A DNA stretch of 64,000 nucleotides from Nocardiopsis_B mangrovi (GTDB lineage: Bacteria; Actinomycetota; Actinomycetes; Streptosporangiales; Streptosporangiaceae): positions 124,001-188,000 of the forward strand of contig NZ_JBHSFQ010000006.1 of assembly GCF_042653925.1 (NCBI RefSeq). The letters run 5' to 3'. A model generated the notes under the pieces. It did not search any database, was not told the origin of the DNA, and saw only the letters and a program-made list of their open reading frames with translations. The number at the start of each line of letters is the position of its first letter. The first letter of the stretch is position 1. A program made the position numbers and the translations under genes. Shown piece after piece: positions 8,504-18,855 of this stretch.

Positions 8504-9709
8504 TCAGGCCAGCGCGCTGGTCAGGTGGCCGATGGTGCGCGACACCGCCTCGTCGACGAACGCCTCCACCTGCGGCCAGCGCTCGTCGGCGCAGTCGGTG
8601 GGGATGAGCGTGACGCAGTCCGTGCACGCCGGGTCGAGCACGTCGACCGCGCCGGTGCCGGTGGTCAGCCACGCGTCGGCGGTCACCGCCAGCACGCCGG
8701 TGGGCGGCGTGCCGACGTCGTGCACGCTGACCAGCAGCCGCAGCACCCCGCCGGTCAGGTTCAGGTGCGCCGAGGTCCACCAGCAGCCCGGCCCGGGGAG
8801 GAACAGCGCGCGGGCGGCGGCGGAGTCGCAGTGCTCGCGCGCGGAGCCGCCGCCGGCCGTGCCCGCGGTGACATCGGCGCGCGCCCCGGGCTCCAGCTCG
8901 CGCAGCACCATGCGCAGGGAGTCGCACCGGTTGCGCACGTGGTCGAGGATCCGCCGGTGCAGGGCGGTGGCCAGCGACAGGGGGCCGGGCCGCACGTCCG
9001 TGGGGCGCGCGGGGCGGCTCAGTTCGCAGCGCAGCGCCGCGGACTCCAGTTCGGCGAACATGTGCACCGCCTGGGTCAGCGGGTCCGCGTCGGAGCCGAA
9101 GGACTCCGCCGCGCGCTGCGGCTCGGCCAGCCGGTGGTCGAGCGCCGGCGGCGGATACCCGGAGCGCATGAGCGACAGCGACGCCAGGGCCCAAGGCAGC
9201 GGGCGCAGGCGGGGGTCGGGGCCGGCGGGCGGCGCGTGCGGGGGCGCGGCGTGCTCAGCGTGCCGCAGGCCCTCGACACAGGTGGTGAACGCGTGCGCGG
9301 CGCGGACGACGGGGTGGGTCTCCACGGCCGCCGCTTCGGCGAGGACCTCGCCGAAGCCCTCGGGCCGCGGGATCGGCGGGTCGCGGTCGGGCAGCCGGTC
9401 GGCCAGCTCGTCCAGGTATTCGGGCGAGAGTCGCTGGCCGTCGCGCACCTCGGCGGCGACGGCGGCGAGCGTGGCGGCGTCGTCCCACCCGCCCGACGGC
9501 TCGGGGCCGTGCCCGGCGGCCGTGTGCAGTTCCCGGACATGGCGCCGCAGCAGTTCCTCGCGTGCCTCGTCCAGCCGCTCCGCCGACTGGTGCCGGCGCC
9601 GGGCCACCGCCACCTCGCGTAACCGGCCGAGGTCGGCGAGCCGCCTCAGCACGGAGTCGGGAAAGCGGTCCAGAGCGATATCACCACCGTGTCGGAAGTC
9701 CACGGTCAT
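8504..9709 (-). CDS. hypothetical protein, possibly Fic-like fold without catalytic motif
   Basis: 401 aa from ATG 9709 (MTVDFRHGGDIALDRFPDSV). The middle, ETHPVVRAAHAF followed about 45 residues later by LPWALASLSLMRSGYPP, resembles the helices flanking the Fic motif in Fic/Doc proteins. The HPFxxGNGR loop itself is absent and replaced by a Pro/Ala-rich stretch. The C-terminal third (GCWWTSAHLNLTGGVLRLLVSVHDV) looks like a separate alpha/beta domain with several Cys, which I do not recognise. The Fic relation is tentative; an AMP transferase activity is unlikely. It is transcribed away from hicB with 200 bases between. It converges on the kinase gene with an 11-base gap. Confidence 0.55.
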   Translation of the reverse strand: MTVDFRHGGDIALDRFPDSVLRRLADLGRLREVAVARRRHQSAERLDEAREELLRRHVRELHTAAGHGPEPSGGWDDAATLAAVAAEVRDGQRLSPEYLDELADRLPDRDPPIPRPEGFGEVLAEAAAVETHPVVRAAHAFTTCVEGLRHAEHAAPPHAPPAGPDPRLRPLPWALASLSLMRSGYPPPALDHRLAEPQRAAESFGSDADPLTQAVHMFAELESAALRCELSRPARPTDVRPGPLSLATALHRRILDHVRNRCDSLRMVLRELEPGARADVTAGTAGGGSAREHCDSAAARALFLPGPGCWWTSAHLNLTGGVLRLLVSVHDVGTPPTGVLAVTADAWLTTGTGAVDVLDPACTDCVTLIPTDCADERWPQVEAFVDEAVSRTIGHLTSALA

Positions 9710-9839
9710 CACCGTTGCCACCAGGAGAGCGGATAAAACCCTGCTCGGCCCGCTCCATTGCGGATTGCCGGAAATGATCGGGACGAAGGGCCGGTACACG
9801 AACGGAGACGGAGGGCCGACCTGCTCCCTGCATCGGCCG

Positions 9840-9845
9840 TATACT
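9840..9845 (+). promoter_or_regulatory. -10 hexamer TATACT of the hicBA promoter
   Basis: TATACT is a near-perfect actinobacterial -10 element 66 bases before the hicB start, in the 200-base divergent region. HicB-type antitoxins usually repress their own promoter, but this HicB lacks an obvious DNA-binding domain. Confidence 0.45.
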
Positions 9846-9911
9846 GAGAACCACTGGGTCTTCACCCTCCATGGGTCAGACCATGCGGGTGGTGCTGGGA
9901 GGAGTAGGCTG

Positions 9912-10136
9912 ATGGAGCGCACGCTGCGCATGACGGCGACCATCATCCCCGACACCGAACTGGGCGGCTACGTCGCGCGTGCCATCGAGGTCGAGGTCGC
10001 CTCTCAAGGCGAGTCCATCGAGGAAGCCCTGGCCAACCTGCGCGAGGCGTTGGAGCTCTACTTCGAAGATGAAGCCCCGCCGGTCGAGGAACTGCCCGCT
10101 CTGGTGGCCTCGGTGGATGTGCGGTTGTCCGCGTGA
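9912..10136 (+). CDS. hicB: HicB family antitoxin
   Basis: 74 aa beginning MERTLRMTATIIPDTELGGY and containing EVASQGESIEEALANLREAL, the degenerate RNase H-like core of HicB antitoxins, which binds and inhibits HicA. ATG 9912 follows GGGAGGAG by 7 bases. No ribbon-helix-helix or HTH domain follows the core, so self-repression would need another protein. Antitoxin precedes toxin, the reverse of Escherichia coli hicAB. Its stop overlaps the hicA GTG by four bases. Confidence 0.88.
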   Translation: MERTLRMTATIIPDTELGGYVARAIEVEVASQGESIEEALANLREALELYFEDEAPPVEELPALVASVDVRLSA

Positions 10137-10354
10137 GTCCGTCCCATCTGCCGATCGTCTCCGGGCGCAAGGTCGTACGGGCGCTGGAGAAAGCCGGTTT
10201 TGAACAGCTCTCAACGCGTGGTGACCATGTGAAGCTCCGCCGCGACAAGCTTCGGGTGATCGTGCCGCTGCACAAGGAGATCAAGCGCGGCACGATGGCA
10301 TCGATCCTGGCTCAGGCGCACATGACCGCTGAGGAGCTGCGCGCCCTTTTGTGA
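10133..10354 (+). CDS. hicA: HicA family mRNA interferase toxin
   Basis: 73 aa with a double-stranded-RNA-binding-like fold: LPIVSGRKVVRALEKAGFE, then STRGDHVKLRR holding the catalytic His32, then VIVPLHKEIKRGTMASILAQ. HicA toxins cleave mRNA and are blocked by HicB. The GTG start lies inside the hicB stop (GTGA), so the toxin is translated only with the antitoxin. All key elements are intact, so the pair is probably functional. Confidence 0.9.
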   Translation: MSPSHLPIVSGRKVVRALEKAGFEQLSTRGDHVKLRRDKLRVIVPLHKEIKRGTMASILAQAHMTAEELRALL

Positions 10355-10537
10355 CCCGGCGCGGTCTGGTGTTCAACCCCGGTACCCCTCCCCGTAACGC
10401 TGGTGGGGAAGTATGGGCCGGCGGTGGCCGCGGTGCCGTTCCCTGCGCCCGCATGTGCCCCTGCGACGGATCACCGTCGCTGCTCCGCGGCCCGCACCGC
10501 CCGCGCCGCGCCCCGTTCGAGAGCCCCCGGAAGTGAG

Positions 10538-12631
10538 GTGGCCGCCTCCGTGGAGTCCGCCACGACCGCAGCGCCCGCCGCTACGGCGACGCCCCCCGGC
10601 CCGTCCCCGGCGCCGCCGGGCGCCGCCGCGCCGGGCCACCGCCCCGAGATCCAGGGGCTGCGCGCGGTCGCCGTACTGCTCGTGGCCGTCTACCACATCT
10701 GGCTCGGGCGGGTCTCGGGCGGCGTCGACGTCTTCCTGATGCTGACCGGCTTCCTCATCACCGGCTCCCTGGTGCGCATGGTGGAGCGGCGCGGCCGGGT
10801 CGACGCGGTCGCGTTCCTGACCCGGCTGGCCAAGCGGCTCTTCCCCGCGGCGGCCGTAGTGCTGGGTGCCGTTCTCGTCGCCGCCTCCCTGTTCCTGCCG
10901 GCCGACCGCTGGCGGGACACCATCGCCGAGGTCGTCGCCTCCGCCCTGTACTTCGAGAACTGGCGGCTGGCGCTCGACGCGGTCGACTACCTGGCGCAGG
11001 ACACCCAGGCCAGCCCGGTGCAGCACTTCTGGTCGCTGTCCATCCAGGGCCAGTTCTACCTGGTGTGGGTGGTGCTCATGGCCGCGGTCGCGTGGGCGGC
11101 GGCCCGCCGGGGGTGGCCGGTGCGCCGGGTCGCGCTGGGCGGGCTGGCGGCGGTGTTCACCGTGTCGCTGGGCTACTCGGTGGCCACCACGGCGACCCAG
11201 CAGCAGTGGGCGTACTTCGACACCGGTGCCCGGCTGTGGGAACTGGCCCTCGGCGGGATCCTGGCGCTGGTCCTGCCGTACCTGAACCTGCCGCGGGGGC
11301 TGCGCACCGTCCTGGGCTGGACGGGGCTGGCCGCGCTGGTCTCGTGCGGCCTCCTGCTCCAGGTGTCCACGATGTTCCCCGGCTACATCGCGCTGTGGCC
11401 GACGCTCGCCGCCGCCCTGGTGATCGTCGCGGGCACCACCGGGTCGCCCATCGGCGCCGACCGGCTGCTGTCGTGGAAGCCGCTGCACTACATCGGCGAC
11501 ATCTCCTACGCGCTGTACCTGTGGCACTGGCCGGTGCTCGTCTGCTACCTGACGGTCACCGACCGCACGTCGCCCAGCCTCGCCGGCGGCTGCTACATCC
11601 TCGCCCTCTCCCTGGTGCTGGCCGCCGCCACGACCCGGCTCACCGATGGAGGCGTCGACCGCCTCACCCGGGGCCGCGGCACCCCCGTTCGGTCGCTCGC
11701 CGTGGGGCTGGCGTTCCTGCTCCCGGTGCTCACGGCGGCCGGGGCGTGGACGGCGAAGCTGGACGCCGACCAGCGGGAGCGCGAGGCGTTCGTCTCCGAC
11801 CCCGCCAACTACCCCGGGGCCGCCGCCCTCGATGCGGGGGGCACCGGCACCGCTGCCCCCGAGCTGCCCGTCTACCCGCCGCCCGCGGAGGCGGCCGACG
11901 ACGTCCCCTCCACCTACGCCGACGGCTGCAACCAGGGCATCGACTCCTCCGAGGTGCTCACCTGCTCCTTCGGTTCCGACACCCCGGAGCGCACGATCGC
12001 GCTGGTGGGCGGGTCGCACTCGGCGCACTGGTTCCCGGCGCTGGAGCGGATCGCGGAGTCCGCGGACTGGCGGATCGTCAACATCGTCAAGGGCGCTTGC
12101 CTGTTCACCGACCTGGAGCAGACCTACAAGGGCGCGCCCTACACCGCGTGCGCCGACTGGAACGACGGCGTCGTCGCGGAGCTGGCCGAACTGCGGCCCG
12201 ACGCGGTGTTCACCACCGCCACCAGCAGCAGCATCGACACCGAGGCCGGATTCGGCGGCGAGGTCGTGGTCGACGGCTACCTGGACCGCTGGGCGGAACT
12301 GGGCGAGATGGGGATCGAGGTGATCGCGGTCCGCGACACCCCGCGGCTCGGCTTCGACACCGCCGAATGCGTGGCCACCCGGGGCGCCGCGGCGTGCTCG
12401 GGGGCGCGCGCGGAGTCGATGGCCGAGACCTCGCCGCTGGAGGGGCTGGAGGGCGTCCCCGCCAACGTCTCCCTGATCGATCTCAACGACCTGGTCTGCC
12501 CGGAGGAGCAGTGCCCGGCGGTCGTCGGCAACGTCCTCGTCTACTGGGACGGCAGTCACTTCACCGGCACCTACATGCGCACCCTCGCCCCGGCCCTGGA
12601 AGAACGCATCCGCACATCGACCGGCTGGTGA
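10538..12631 (+). CDS. OafA/YrhL-type acyltransferase with SGNH domain
   Basis: 697 aa. A Pro/Ala-rich cytoplasmic N-terminus (1-35) leads to an acyltransferase-3 membrane domain (about 36-415) with HRPEIQGLRAVAVLLVAVYH, whose His53 is the expected catalytic residue. A C-terminal SGNH hydrolase-like domain (about 455-697) has the block I motif GGSHSAHW near 490 and the block V DGSHF near 671-675, so the Ser and Asp/His residues remain. Such fusions O-acetylate cell-wall or exported glycans across the membrane. The glycan target is unknown. GTG 10538 is chosen; GTG 10550 is equally possible because the ribosome site is poor. Confidence 0.88.
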   Translation: MAASVESATTAAPAATATPPGPSPAPPGAAAPGHRPEIQGLRAVAVLLVAVYHIWLGRVSGGVDVFLMLTGFLITGSLVRMVERRGRVDAVAFLTRLAKRLFPAAAVVLGAVLVAASLFLPADRWRDTIAEVVASALYFENWRLALDAVDYLAQDTQASPVQHFWSLSIQGQFYLVWVVLMAAVAWAAARRGWPVRRVALGGLAAVFTVSLGYSVATTATQQQWAYFDTGARLWELALGGILALVLPYLNLPRGLRTVLGWTGLAALVSCGLLLQVSTMFPGYIALWPTLAAALVIVAGTTGSPIGADRLLSWKPLHYIGDISYALYLWHWPVLVCYLTVTDRTSPSLAGGCYILALSLVLAAATTRLTDGGVDRLTRGRGTPVRSLAVGLAFLLPVLTAAGAWTAKLDADQREREAFVSDPANYPGAAALDAGGTGTAAPELPVYPPPAEAADDVPSTYADGCNQGIDSSEVLTCSFGSDTPERTIALVGGSHSAHWFPALERIAESADWRIVNIVKGACLFTDLEQTYKGAPYTACADWNDGVVAELAELRPDAVFTTATSSSIDTEAGFGGEVVVDGYLDRWAELGEMGIEVIAVRDTPRLGFDTAECVATRGAAACSGARAESMAETSPLEGLEGVPANVSLIDLNDLVCPEEQCPAVVGNVLVYWDGSHFTGTYMRTLAPALEERIRTSTGW

Positions 12632-12653
12632 CCGGGGCGGCCCGGGCGGGCGC

Positions 12654-13055
12654 CTAGCGGCGTCCGCGCTGCTGGAGCAGGCGCAGGGCCTTCTGCTTCT
12701 CGAAGTCCATCGCGCGGACCGGGGGCGGGGCCAGGCGGCCCAGGCGCTCGCCGTAGGCGCGGACGCGGTTGAGCGTGTCGGGTTCGGCCAGCATGCGTAG
12801 GGCGAACGCCAGCGCCGCCGGGGTGATGTCGTAGGCGCGCTCCAGCTCCAGCCCGGCCGCCACCGTGCGCAGGTCGGCCTCTGAGAACCGCCGGTGGCGG
12901 TGGCCGCGGCCCGTAGGCTGCTCCTTTGTCGGCGGCAGCAGCCCCAGCGCCTCGCGGTAGCGGAGCATCCGCGGGCTGGTCCCCAGCCGCTCGGCGGCGG
13001 CGGAGATCGGGCTCCGCGGGGGAGTGGAGGACGGGGAGAGCACGCCATCGGCCAT
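12654..13055 (-). CDS. MerR family transcriptional regulator
   Basis: 133 aa. A winged HTH of MerR type spans about 15-85: SPISAAAERLGTSPRMLRYR, then GLLPP and HRHRRFSEADLRTVAAGLEL. No metal-binding Cys or large effector domain follows, only a short helical and basic C-terminus. It is transcribed away from ahcY with 136 bases between the starts, so control of the methyl-cycle genes is plausible but not shown. Confidence 0.85.
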   Translation of the reverse strand: MADGVLSPSSTPPRSPISAAAERLGTSPRMLRYREALGLLPPTKEQPTGRGHRHRRFSEADLRTVAAGLELERAYDITPAALAFALRMLAEPDTLNRVRAYGERLGRLAPPPVRAMDFEKQKALRLLQQRGRR

Positions 13056-13153
13056 GCCCGGACCCTACCGGAGAAAACCGCCGCGGCGACCGAATCTGAC
13101 AAAGCACCGTCAATTTCGACCGCCGGGCGGTGCCCGGGCCGATACCCCGCCCG

Positions 13154-13159
13154 TAGACT
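13154..13159 (+). promoter_or_regulatory. candidate -10 element TAGACT for ahcY
   Basis: TAGACT lies in the merR-ahcY divergent region, 32 bases before the ahcY ATG and just before its AGGAGG site at 13175-13180. A short leader of about 25 bases leaves little room for a riboswitch. Confidence 0.35.
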
Positions 13160-13191
13160 CGGGGCGCATCCACCAGGAGGAGAACAGACGC

Positions 13192-14628
<1,437 letters not shown>

Positions 14629-14648
14629 GACCGGCGGGACCCCACCCG

Positions 14649-15911
14649 ATGGCACCGCCGCCGTACGACGTCGCGGACCTCGGCCTCGCGCAGGCCGGGG
14701 TCCGCCGCGTGGAGTGGGCGGAGCGCGCCATGCCCGCCCTGCGCCGCGTCCACGACCGCTTCGCCGCCGAGCGCCCCCTCACGGGGCTGCGCATCGCCGC
14801 GTGCATGCACGTCACCGCCGAGACCGCGAACATCCTGCGCGCCCTGCGCGCGGGCGGCGCCGAGATCGCGCTCGCCGCCTCCAACCCGGTCTCGACCCAG
14901 GACGACACCGCCGCGGCCCTCGTCGCCGAGTACGGGATCGCGGTCTTCGCCCGCGCCGGCATGGACCCCGCCACCTACGACCGCAACCTCGCCGCCGTCC
15001 TGGAGCAGCGCCCGCACATCCTGCTGGACGACGGCTGCGACCTCGTCAACCTCGCCCACCTGGATCGGCCCGACCTGCTCGCCGACACGATCGGCGGCTG
15101 CGAGCAGACCACCACCGGGGTGATCCGGCTGCGCCGCATGAGCGCCGACGGCGCGCTGAAGGTGCCCATGGTCGCCGTCAACGACACCGCCACCAAGCGG
15201 ATGTTCGACAACCGCTACGGCACCGGGCAGTCCACCATCGACGGCATCATGCGGGCGACCAACACCATGCTCGCCGGGCGGACCATGGTCGTGGCCGGGT
15301 TCGGCTACTGCGGCCGGGGCCTGGCCGAGCGCGCCCGGGGCATGGGCGCCCGCGTGATCGTCACCGAGGTCGACCCGGTCAAGGCGCTCGACGCCGTCAT
15401 GCAGGGCTACACGGTGCTGCCCATGGACGAGGCCGCGCCCATCGGCGACATCCTCGTCACGGTCACCGGCAACCGCGACGTCGTGCGCGCCGAGCACCTG
15501 GCGTCGCTCAAGGACGGCGCGGTGCTCGCCAACTCCGGGCACTTCGACGTCGAGATCGACCTGCCCGCGCTGGACGGGCTCGCGGTCGAGGTCCGCCGCG
15601 AGGTCCGGCCGCAGGCCGACGAGTACGTCCTGGCCGACGGCCGGCGCATCGTGCTGCTGGCGGAAGGCCGCCTGGTCAACCTCGGCGCGGCGGAGGGGCA
15701 CCCCGCCGCCGTCATGGACATGTCCTTCTCCGTCCAGGCGCTCACGGTCGCCTGGATCGCCGAGCACCACGCGGACCTGCACCCCGGCGTGCACGACGTC
15801 CCCCGGGAGATCGACACCGAGGTCGCCCGCCTCGAACTGGAGGCGCTGGGCGTGGGGATCGACCGCCTCACCGTGGACCAGGAGGACTACCTGAACTCCT
15901 GGCGGGCGTGA
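14649..15911 (+). CDS. second, short-type adenosylhomocysteinase
   Basis: 420 aa. It shares the fold and key motifs with the gene before it: AACMHVTAETANILRAL, ASNPVSTQDDTAAAL, ILLDDGCDLVNLAH, QTTTGVIRLRRM, AVNDTATKRMFDNRYG, VVAGFGYCGRGLA, LANSGHFDVEIDL. It lacks the long-form insert and ends in YLNSWRA instead of KPDHYRY, as in the archaeal/Thermotoga short type. Some members of that clade act on S-inosylhomocysteine. Catalytic Asp, Lys and His positions look intact, so it is probably active. Whether it duplicates ahcY or takes a different substrate cannot be told from sequence. Confidence 0.85.
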   Translation: MAPPPYDVADLGLAQAGVRRVEWAERAMPALRRVHDRFAAERPLTGLRIAACMHVTAETANILRALRAGGAEIALAASNPVSTQDDTAAALVAEYGIAVFARAGMDPATYDRNLAAVLEQRPHILLDDGCDLVNLAHLDRPDLLADTIGGCEQTTTGVIRLRRMSADGALKVPMVAVNDTATKRMFDNRYGTGQSTIDGIMRATNTMLAGRTMVVAGFGYCGRGLAERARGMGARVIVTEVDPVKALDAVMQGYTVLPMDEAAPIGDILVTVTGNRDVVRAEHLASLKDGAVLANSGHFDVEIDLPALDGLAVEVRREVRPQADEYVLADGRRIVLLAEGRLVNLGAAEGHPAAVMDMSFSVQALTVAWIAEHHADLHPGVHDVPREIDTEVARLELEALGVGIDRLTVDQEDYLNSWRA

Positions 15912-15993
15912 GACGCGGCCGCGGGGCCGTCGGTGGTCGCGGCCGCGGACCCGGCGGGAGGTGCCCACAGGGCCGGCCGGACCGCCGGTGTGG

Positions 15994-16809
15994 CTAGCCG
16001 AACGGCCGGTCGTCCTGAGCGCCCGGAACGGGTGCGCGGCGGGCCATCTTGGCCTCCTCGCGGCGCCGGCGCTCGGCCAGGACGGCCGACAGGTACTCGG
16101 GCGGCGACACCCCGGGCGGCGGAGGCGGGCTCACCGACCGCGCCACCAGGTCGGCGATGCGCATCCCCATGTCGTGGCGGGCGTCGTCGGCCAGTTCCTC
16201 GAAGCGCAGCAGGTACTGGCGGGCCGTCGCCGCGGTCTCGGGGCTCAGCCGGGACAGCTCGGCGCTCTGCGCCCACCCGGCCAGCCGGGGCGGCATGGTG
16301 ATGGCCTCGTCGCGCCGCGTTCCGGCGCGCTCCTGCACCACCATGGTGGCGGCCAGGAAGTCGCCGATCCGCCGGCCGTCGCGGTTGAGCAGCGAGGTCA
16401 CGAGGGCGACGATGGTGAACCCCCAGATCTCGATCACCGACGCCAGGGCCCGCGCCAGCGCTTGGCGGAACCGGACGGCGGAGCCGTCGACGCCCACCAC
16501 CCGCAGGCCCAGCGCCATCTTGCCCAGCGAGCGGCCGCGCGACAGTGTCTCGAAGGCGGTCGGGTAGCCGACGACGGTCAGCACCGTGAGCGTGAGCGAG
16601 ATCGCCGCGGTGGCCGCGGCGTCCACGCCCGCGCCGACGCGCGCGACGAGGACGAACGCCAGGATCATGGCGGACACCTGCACCACGGCGTCGATGAGGA
16701 AGGCCGTCATCCGCGTGGCGAAGCCCGCCGGGCGCAGGTCGAGCACCACGGCGTCCCCCGTCACCAGGGACGACTGCCCGAACCCCTCCGTACTGCCGGG
16801 AACCGTCAC
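15994..16809 (-). CDS. RDD family membrane protein
   Basis: 271 aa. The RDD domain covers about 20-165: DLRPAGFATRMTAFLIDAVV (the first R and D of the signature), helices about 40-65 and 72-95, TLSRGRSLGKMALGLRVVGV (the SxGK motif) and DGRRIGDFLAATMVVQER. A helical cytoplasmic C-terminus with a Pro run follows. RDD proteins are membrane proteins of mostly unknown function; some transport ions. GTG 16809 overlaps the stop of the AraC-type gene (GTGA) with GGGGAGA five bases upstream, so the two are coupled. In Streptomyces relatives this gene usually faces a SpoIIM-like gene directly. Confidence 0.85.
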   Translation of the reverse strand: MTVPGSTEGFGQSSLVTGDAVVLDLRPAGFATRMTAFLIDAVVQVSAMILAFVLVARVGAGVDAAATAAISLTLTVLTVVGYPTAFETLSRGRSLGKMALGLRVVGVDGSAVRFRQALARALASVIEIWGFTIVALVTSLLNRDGRRIGDFLAATMVVQERAGTRRDEAITMPPRLAGWAQSAELSRLSPETAATARQYLLRFEELADDARHDMGMRIADLVARSVSPPPPPGVSPPEYLSAVLAERRRREEAKMARRAPVPGAQDDRPFG

Positions 16810-17840
16810 CGTTCTCCCCGCCTCCCGATCAACGTCGCATCCGATTCCAAGTCTGTCACCCGTTGGGGGAACGCGCGCCGGTAGTCCCGCGGGGTCACGC
16901 CGACGTGCTTGAGGAAGTGGTGGCGGAGGTTGCCGGCCGTGCCCAGACCGGTCAGCTCGCCGATCCGGTCGACCGGCAGGTCCGTCGTTTCGAGCAGTCC
17001 CTGCGCACGCCCCAGCCGCTGGTTGAGCAGCCACTGCAAGGGGGTGGTCCCCGTGGCGGCGTGGAGCCGCCGGTAGAACGTCCGCGGGCTCATCGCCGCC
17101 CGGCGGGCGAGGTCGTCGACCGTGAGCGGCCGGTCGAGGTGCGTGCGGGCCCATTCCAGCACCGGGGCCAGGCCGTCGTCGTCGGCGGCCGGCACCGACA
17201 GGTCGACGAACTGTGCCTGGCCGCCCGGCCGGTGGGCCGGGACCACCATCCGCCGGGCCAGCTGGTTGGCGATGTGGGCGCCGAGGTCGCGGCGTACGAG
17301 GTGGAGGCAGAGGTCGAGCCCCGCGGTCAGGCCGGCACTGGTCAGCACGTCACCGTCGTCGACGTACAGCACGGAGTCGTCGACGCGCACCTTCGGGTGG
17401 CGCTCGGCCAGCTGTGCGGCGTGCAGCCAGTGCGCGGTGGCCCGGCGGCCGTCGAGCAGCCCGGCCTCGGCGAGCGCGAACGCGCCGGTGCACAGCGAGA
17501 CCATGCGGGCGCCCGCGTCATGGGCGCGGCGGAGGGCGGAGACCAGCCCTCGGGGCAGGGGAGCGCCGTCGTCGACACAGGCATCGGGCACCGAGGGGAC
17601 GATGACCGTGTCGGCCCCGGCGAGGTCGTCGAGCCCGTAGCGGGTCCGCAGCGCGAGCCCGGTGTCGGCCAGGGGGCCCGAGGGGCGCCCCGTCCCGCAC
17701 AGCCGCAGCTCGTACCACGGGTCGGCCAGATCCGGCTGGGGGGTGCCGAAGACCGTGCACGGGATGCTCAGCTCATAGAGCTCCCAGGAAGAGACCCCGA
17801 TGTCCTCGGTGACCACCACCGCGACCGACCCGACACTCAT
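16806..17840 (-). CDS. GlxA-type AraC family transcriptional regulator
   Basis: 344 aa. N-terminal DJ-1/PfpI-like domain (about 5-190), with the elbow SLCTGAFALAEAGLLDGRRA; its Cys is kept. C-terminal double HTH (about 225-330): RPLTVDDLARRAAMSPRTFY and GELTGLGTAGNLRHHFLKHV. Such regulators bind small ligands, often amino or quaternary-amine compounds. It is transcribed away from the imine-reductase-like gene with 133 bases between starts and probably controls it. Its 3' end overlaps the RDD gene. Confidence 0.88.
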   Translation of the reverse strand: MSVGSVAVVVTEDIGVSSWELYELSIPCTVFGTPQPDLADPWYELRLCGTGRPSGPLADTGLALRTRYGLDDLAGADTVIVPSVPDACVDDGAPLPRGLVSALRRAHDAGARMVSLCTGAFALAEAGLLDGRRATAHWLHAAQLAERHPKVRVDDSVLYVDDGDVLTSAGLTAGLDLCLHLVRRDLGAHIANQLARRMVVPAHRPGGQAQFVDLSVPAADDDGLAPVLEWARTHLDRPLTVDDLARRAAMSPRTFYRRLHAATGTTPLQWLLNQRLGRAQGLLETTDLPVDRIGELTGLGTAGNLRHHFLKHVGVTPRDYRRAFPQRVTDLESDATLIGRRGER

Positions 17841-17973
17841 CCGCCCAGCCTATGGCAGGAATTTGCGCAATGGCGACATTCCTGTCACTTCCACCGGCCG
17901 CCGGGCACTGCGAACGTGGTCCGCACCGAGGAACCGCCACCCGCGGATTCCCCCACCGGACGAGGACACCGAT

Positions 17974-18855
17974 ATGAACATGGGCACCGGACCCGAGGCC
18001 GTGAGCGTCATCGGGCTGGGCGCGATGGGCTCGGCCCTGGCCGCGGCGCTGCTGGACCGCGGCCACCCCACCACCGTGTGGAACCGAACGGCCCACAAGG
18101 CACGGCCGCTGGTCGAACGCGGCGCACGCGCGGCCGCGACCCCGGGGGACGCGATCGCCGCGAGCCCGCTCGTCATCGCCTGCGTCTTGGACCACGCGGC
18201 GCTGCACGCCGCCGTGGACCCCTACGCGGGGACCATGGCGGGCACGGCCCTGGTCGACCTCACGTCCGGGTCTCCCGGCCAGGCCCGGGAGACCGCCGCA
18301 TGGGCCGCCGGGCACGGGATCGACCACCTCGACGGCGCGATCATGACGACCCCGCCCGGCGTCGGCCGCCCGGACATGATGTTCCTGTACAGCGGGCCGC
18401 GGGCCGTCTTCGACGCCCACCGCCCCGCCCTCGCGGCCCTGGGCGACCCGCGCTACCTCAGCGCCGACCCCGCAACGGCGTCGCTCTACGATTCCGCCCT
18501 GCTCGGCCTCATGTGGTCGGCCCTGACCGGATGGCTGCACGGAACCGCCCTCGTGGGCGCGGACGCGGTCGCCGCCACGGAGTTCACCCCCGTCGCGGTC
18601 GACTGGCTGACCGCCGTCGCCGGGTTCATGACCACCTACGCGCCCCAGATCGACGCCGGCCGCTACCCCGGCGACGACGCGACGGTCGACGTGCAGATCG
18701 CCGCCATCGGCCACCTCATCCACGCGGCGGAGGAGCGCGGCATCGACAACGCCCTGCCCGGGGTGCTGAAGTCCGCCATGGAACGGGCCCGCGACGCCGG
18801 GCACGGCGGCGACAGCCACGCCAGCGTGATCGAGGTACTGAAGGGCGCGAAGTGA
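17974..18855 (+). CDS. NAD(P)-dependent oxidoreductase, imine-reductase-like
   Basis: 293 aa. Rossmann domain (about 8-165): SVIGLGAMGSALAAALLDRG, then VWNRTAHKARPLVERGA; the Arg and Lys after the second strand suit NADPH. The helical C-terminal domain (166-293) starts with LYDSALLGLMWSALTGWLHG, which matches imine reductases; Asp173 sits near the catalytic Asp/Tyr position of that family. It lacks the conserved Lys of beta-hydroxyacid dehydrogenases. The natural substrate is unknown. GAGGA lies 7 bases upstream of the ATG. Its stop overlaps the next gene (GTGA). Confidence 0.82.
   Translation: MNMGTGPEAVSVIGLGAMGSALAAALLDRGHPTTVWNRTAHKARPLVERGARAAATPGDAIAASPLVIACVLDHAALHAAVDPYAGTMAGTALVDLTSGSPGQARETAAWAAGHGIDHLDGAIMTTPPGVGRPDMMFLYSGPRAVFDAHRPALAALGDPRYLSADPATASLYDSALLGLMWSALTGWLHGTALVGADAVAATEFTPVAVDWLTAVAGFMTTYAPQIDAGRYPGDDATVDVQIAAIGHLIHAAEERGIDNALPGVLKSAMERARDAGHGGDSHASVIEVLKGAK

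Noticed and set aside
9930..9932. Alternative hicB start at ATG 9930
   Set aside because: The strong GGGAGGAG site is spaced correctly for ATG 9912, not for 9930.
13056..13191. SAH riboswitch upstream of ahcY
   Set aside because: The likely -10 element leaves a leader of about 25 bases and no SAH-riboswitch core is visible.
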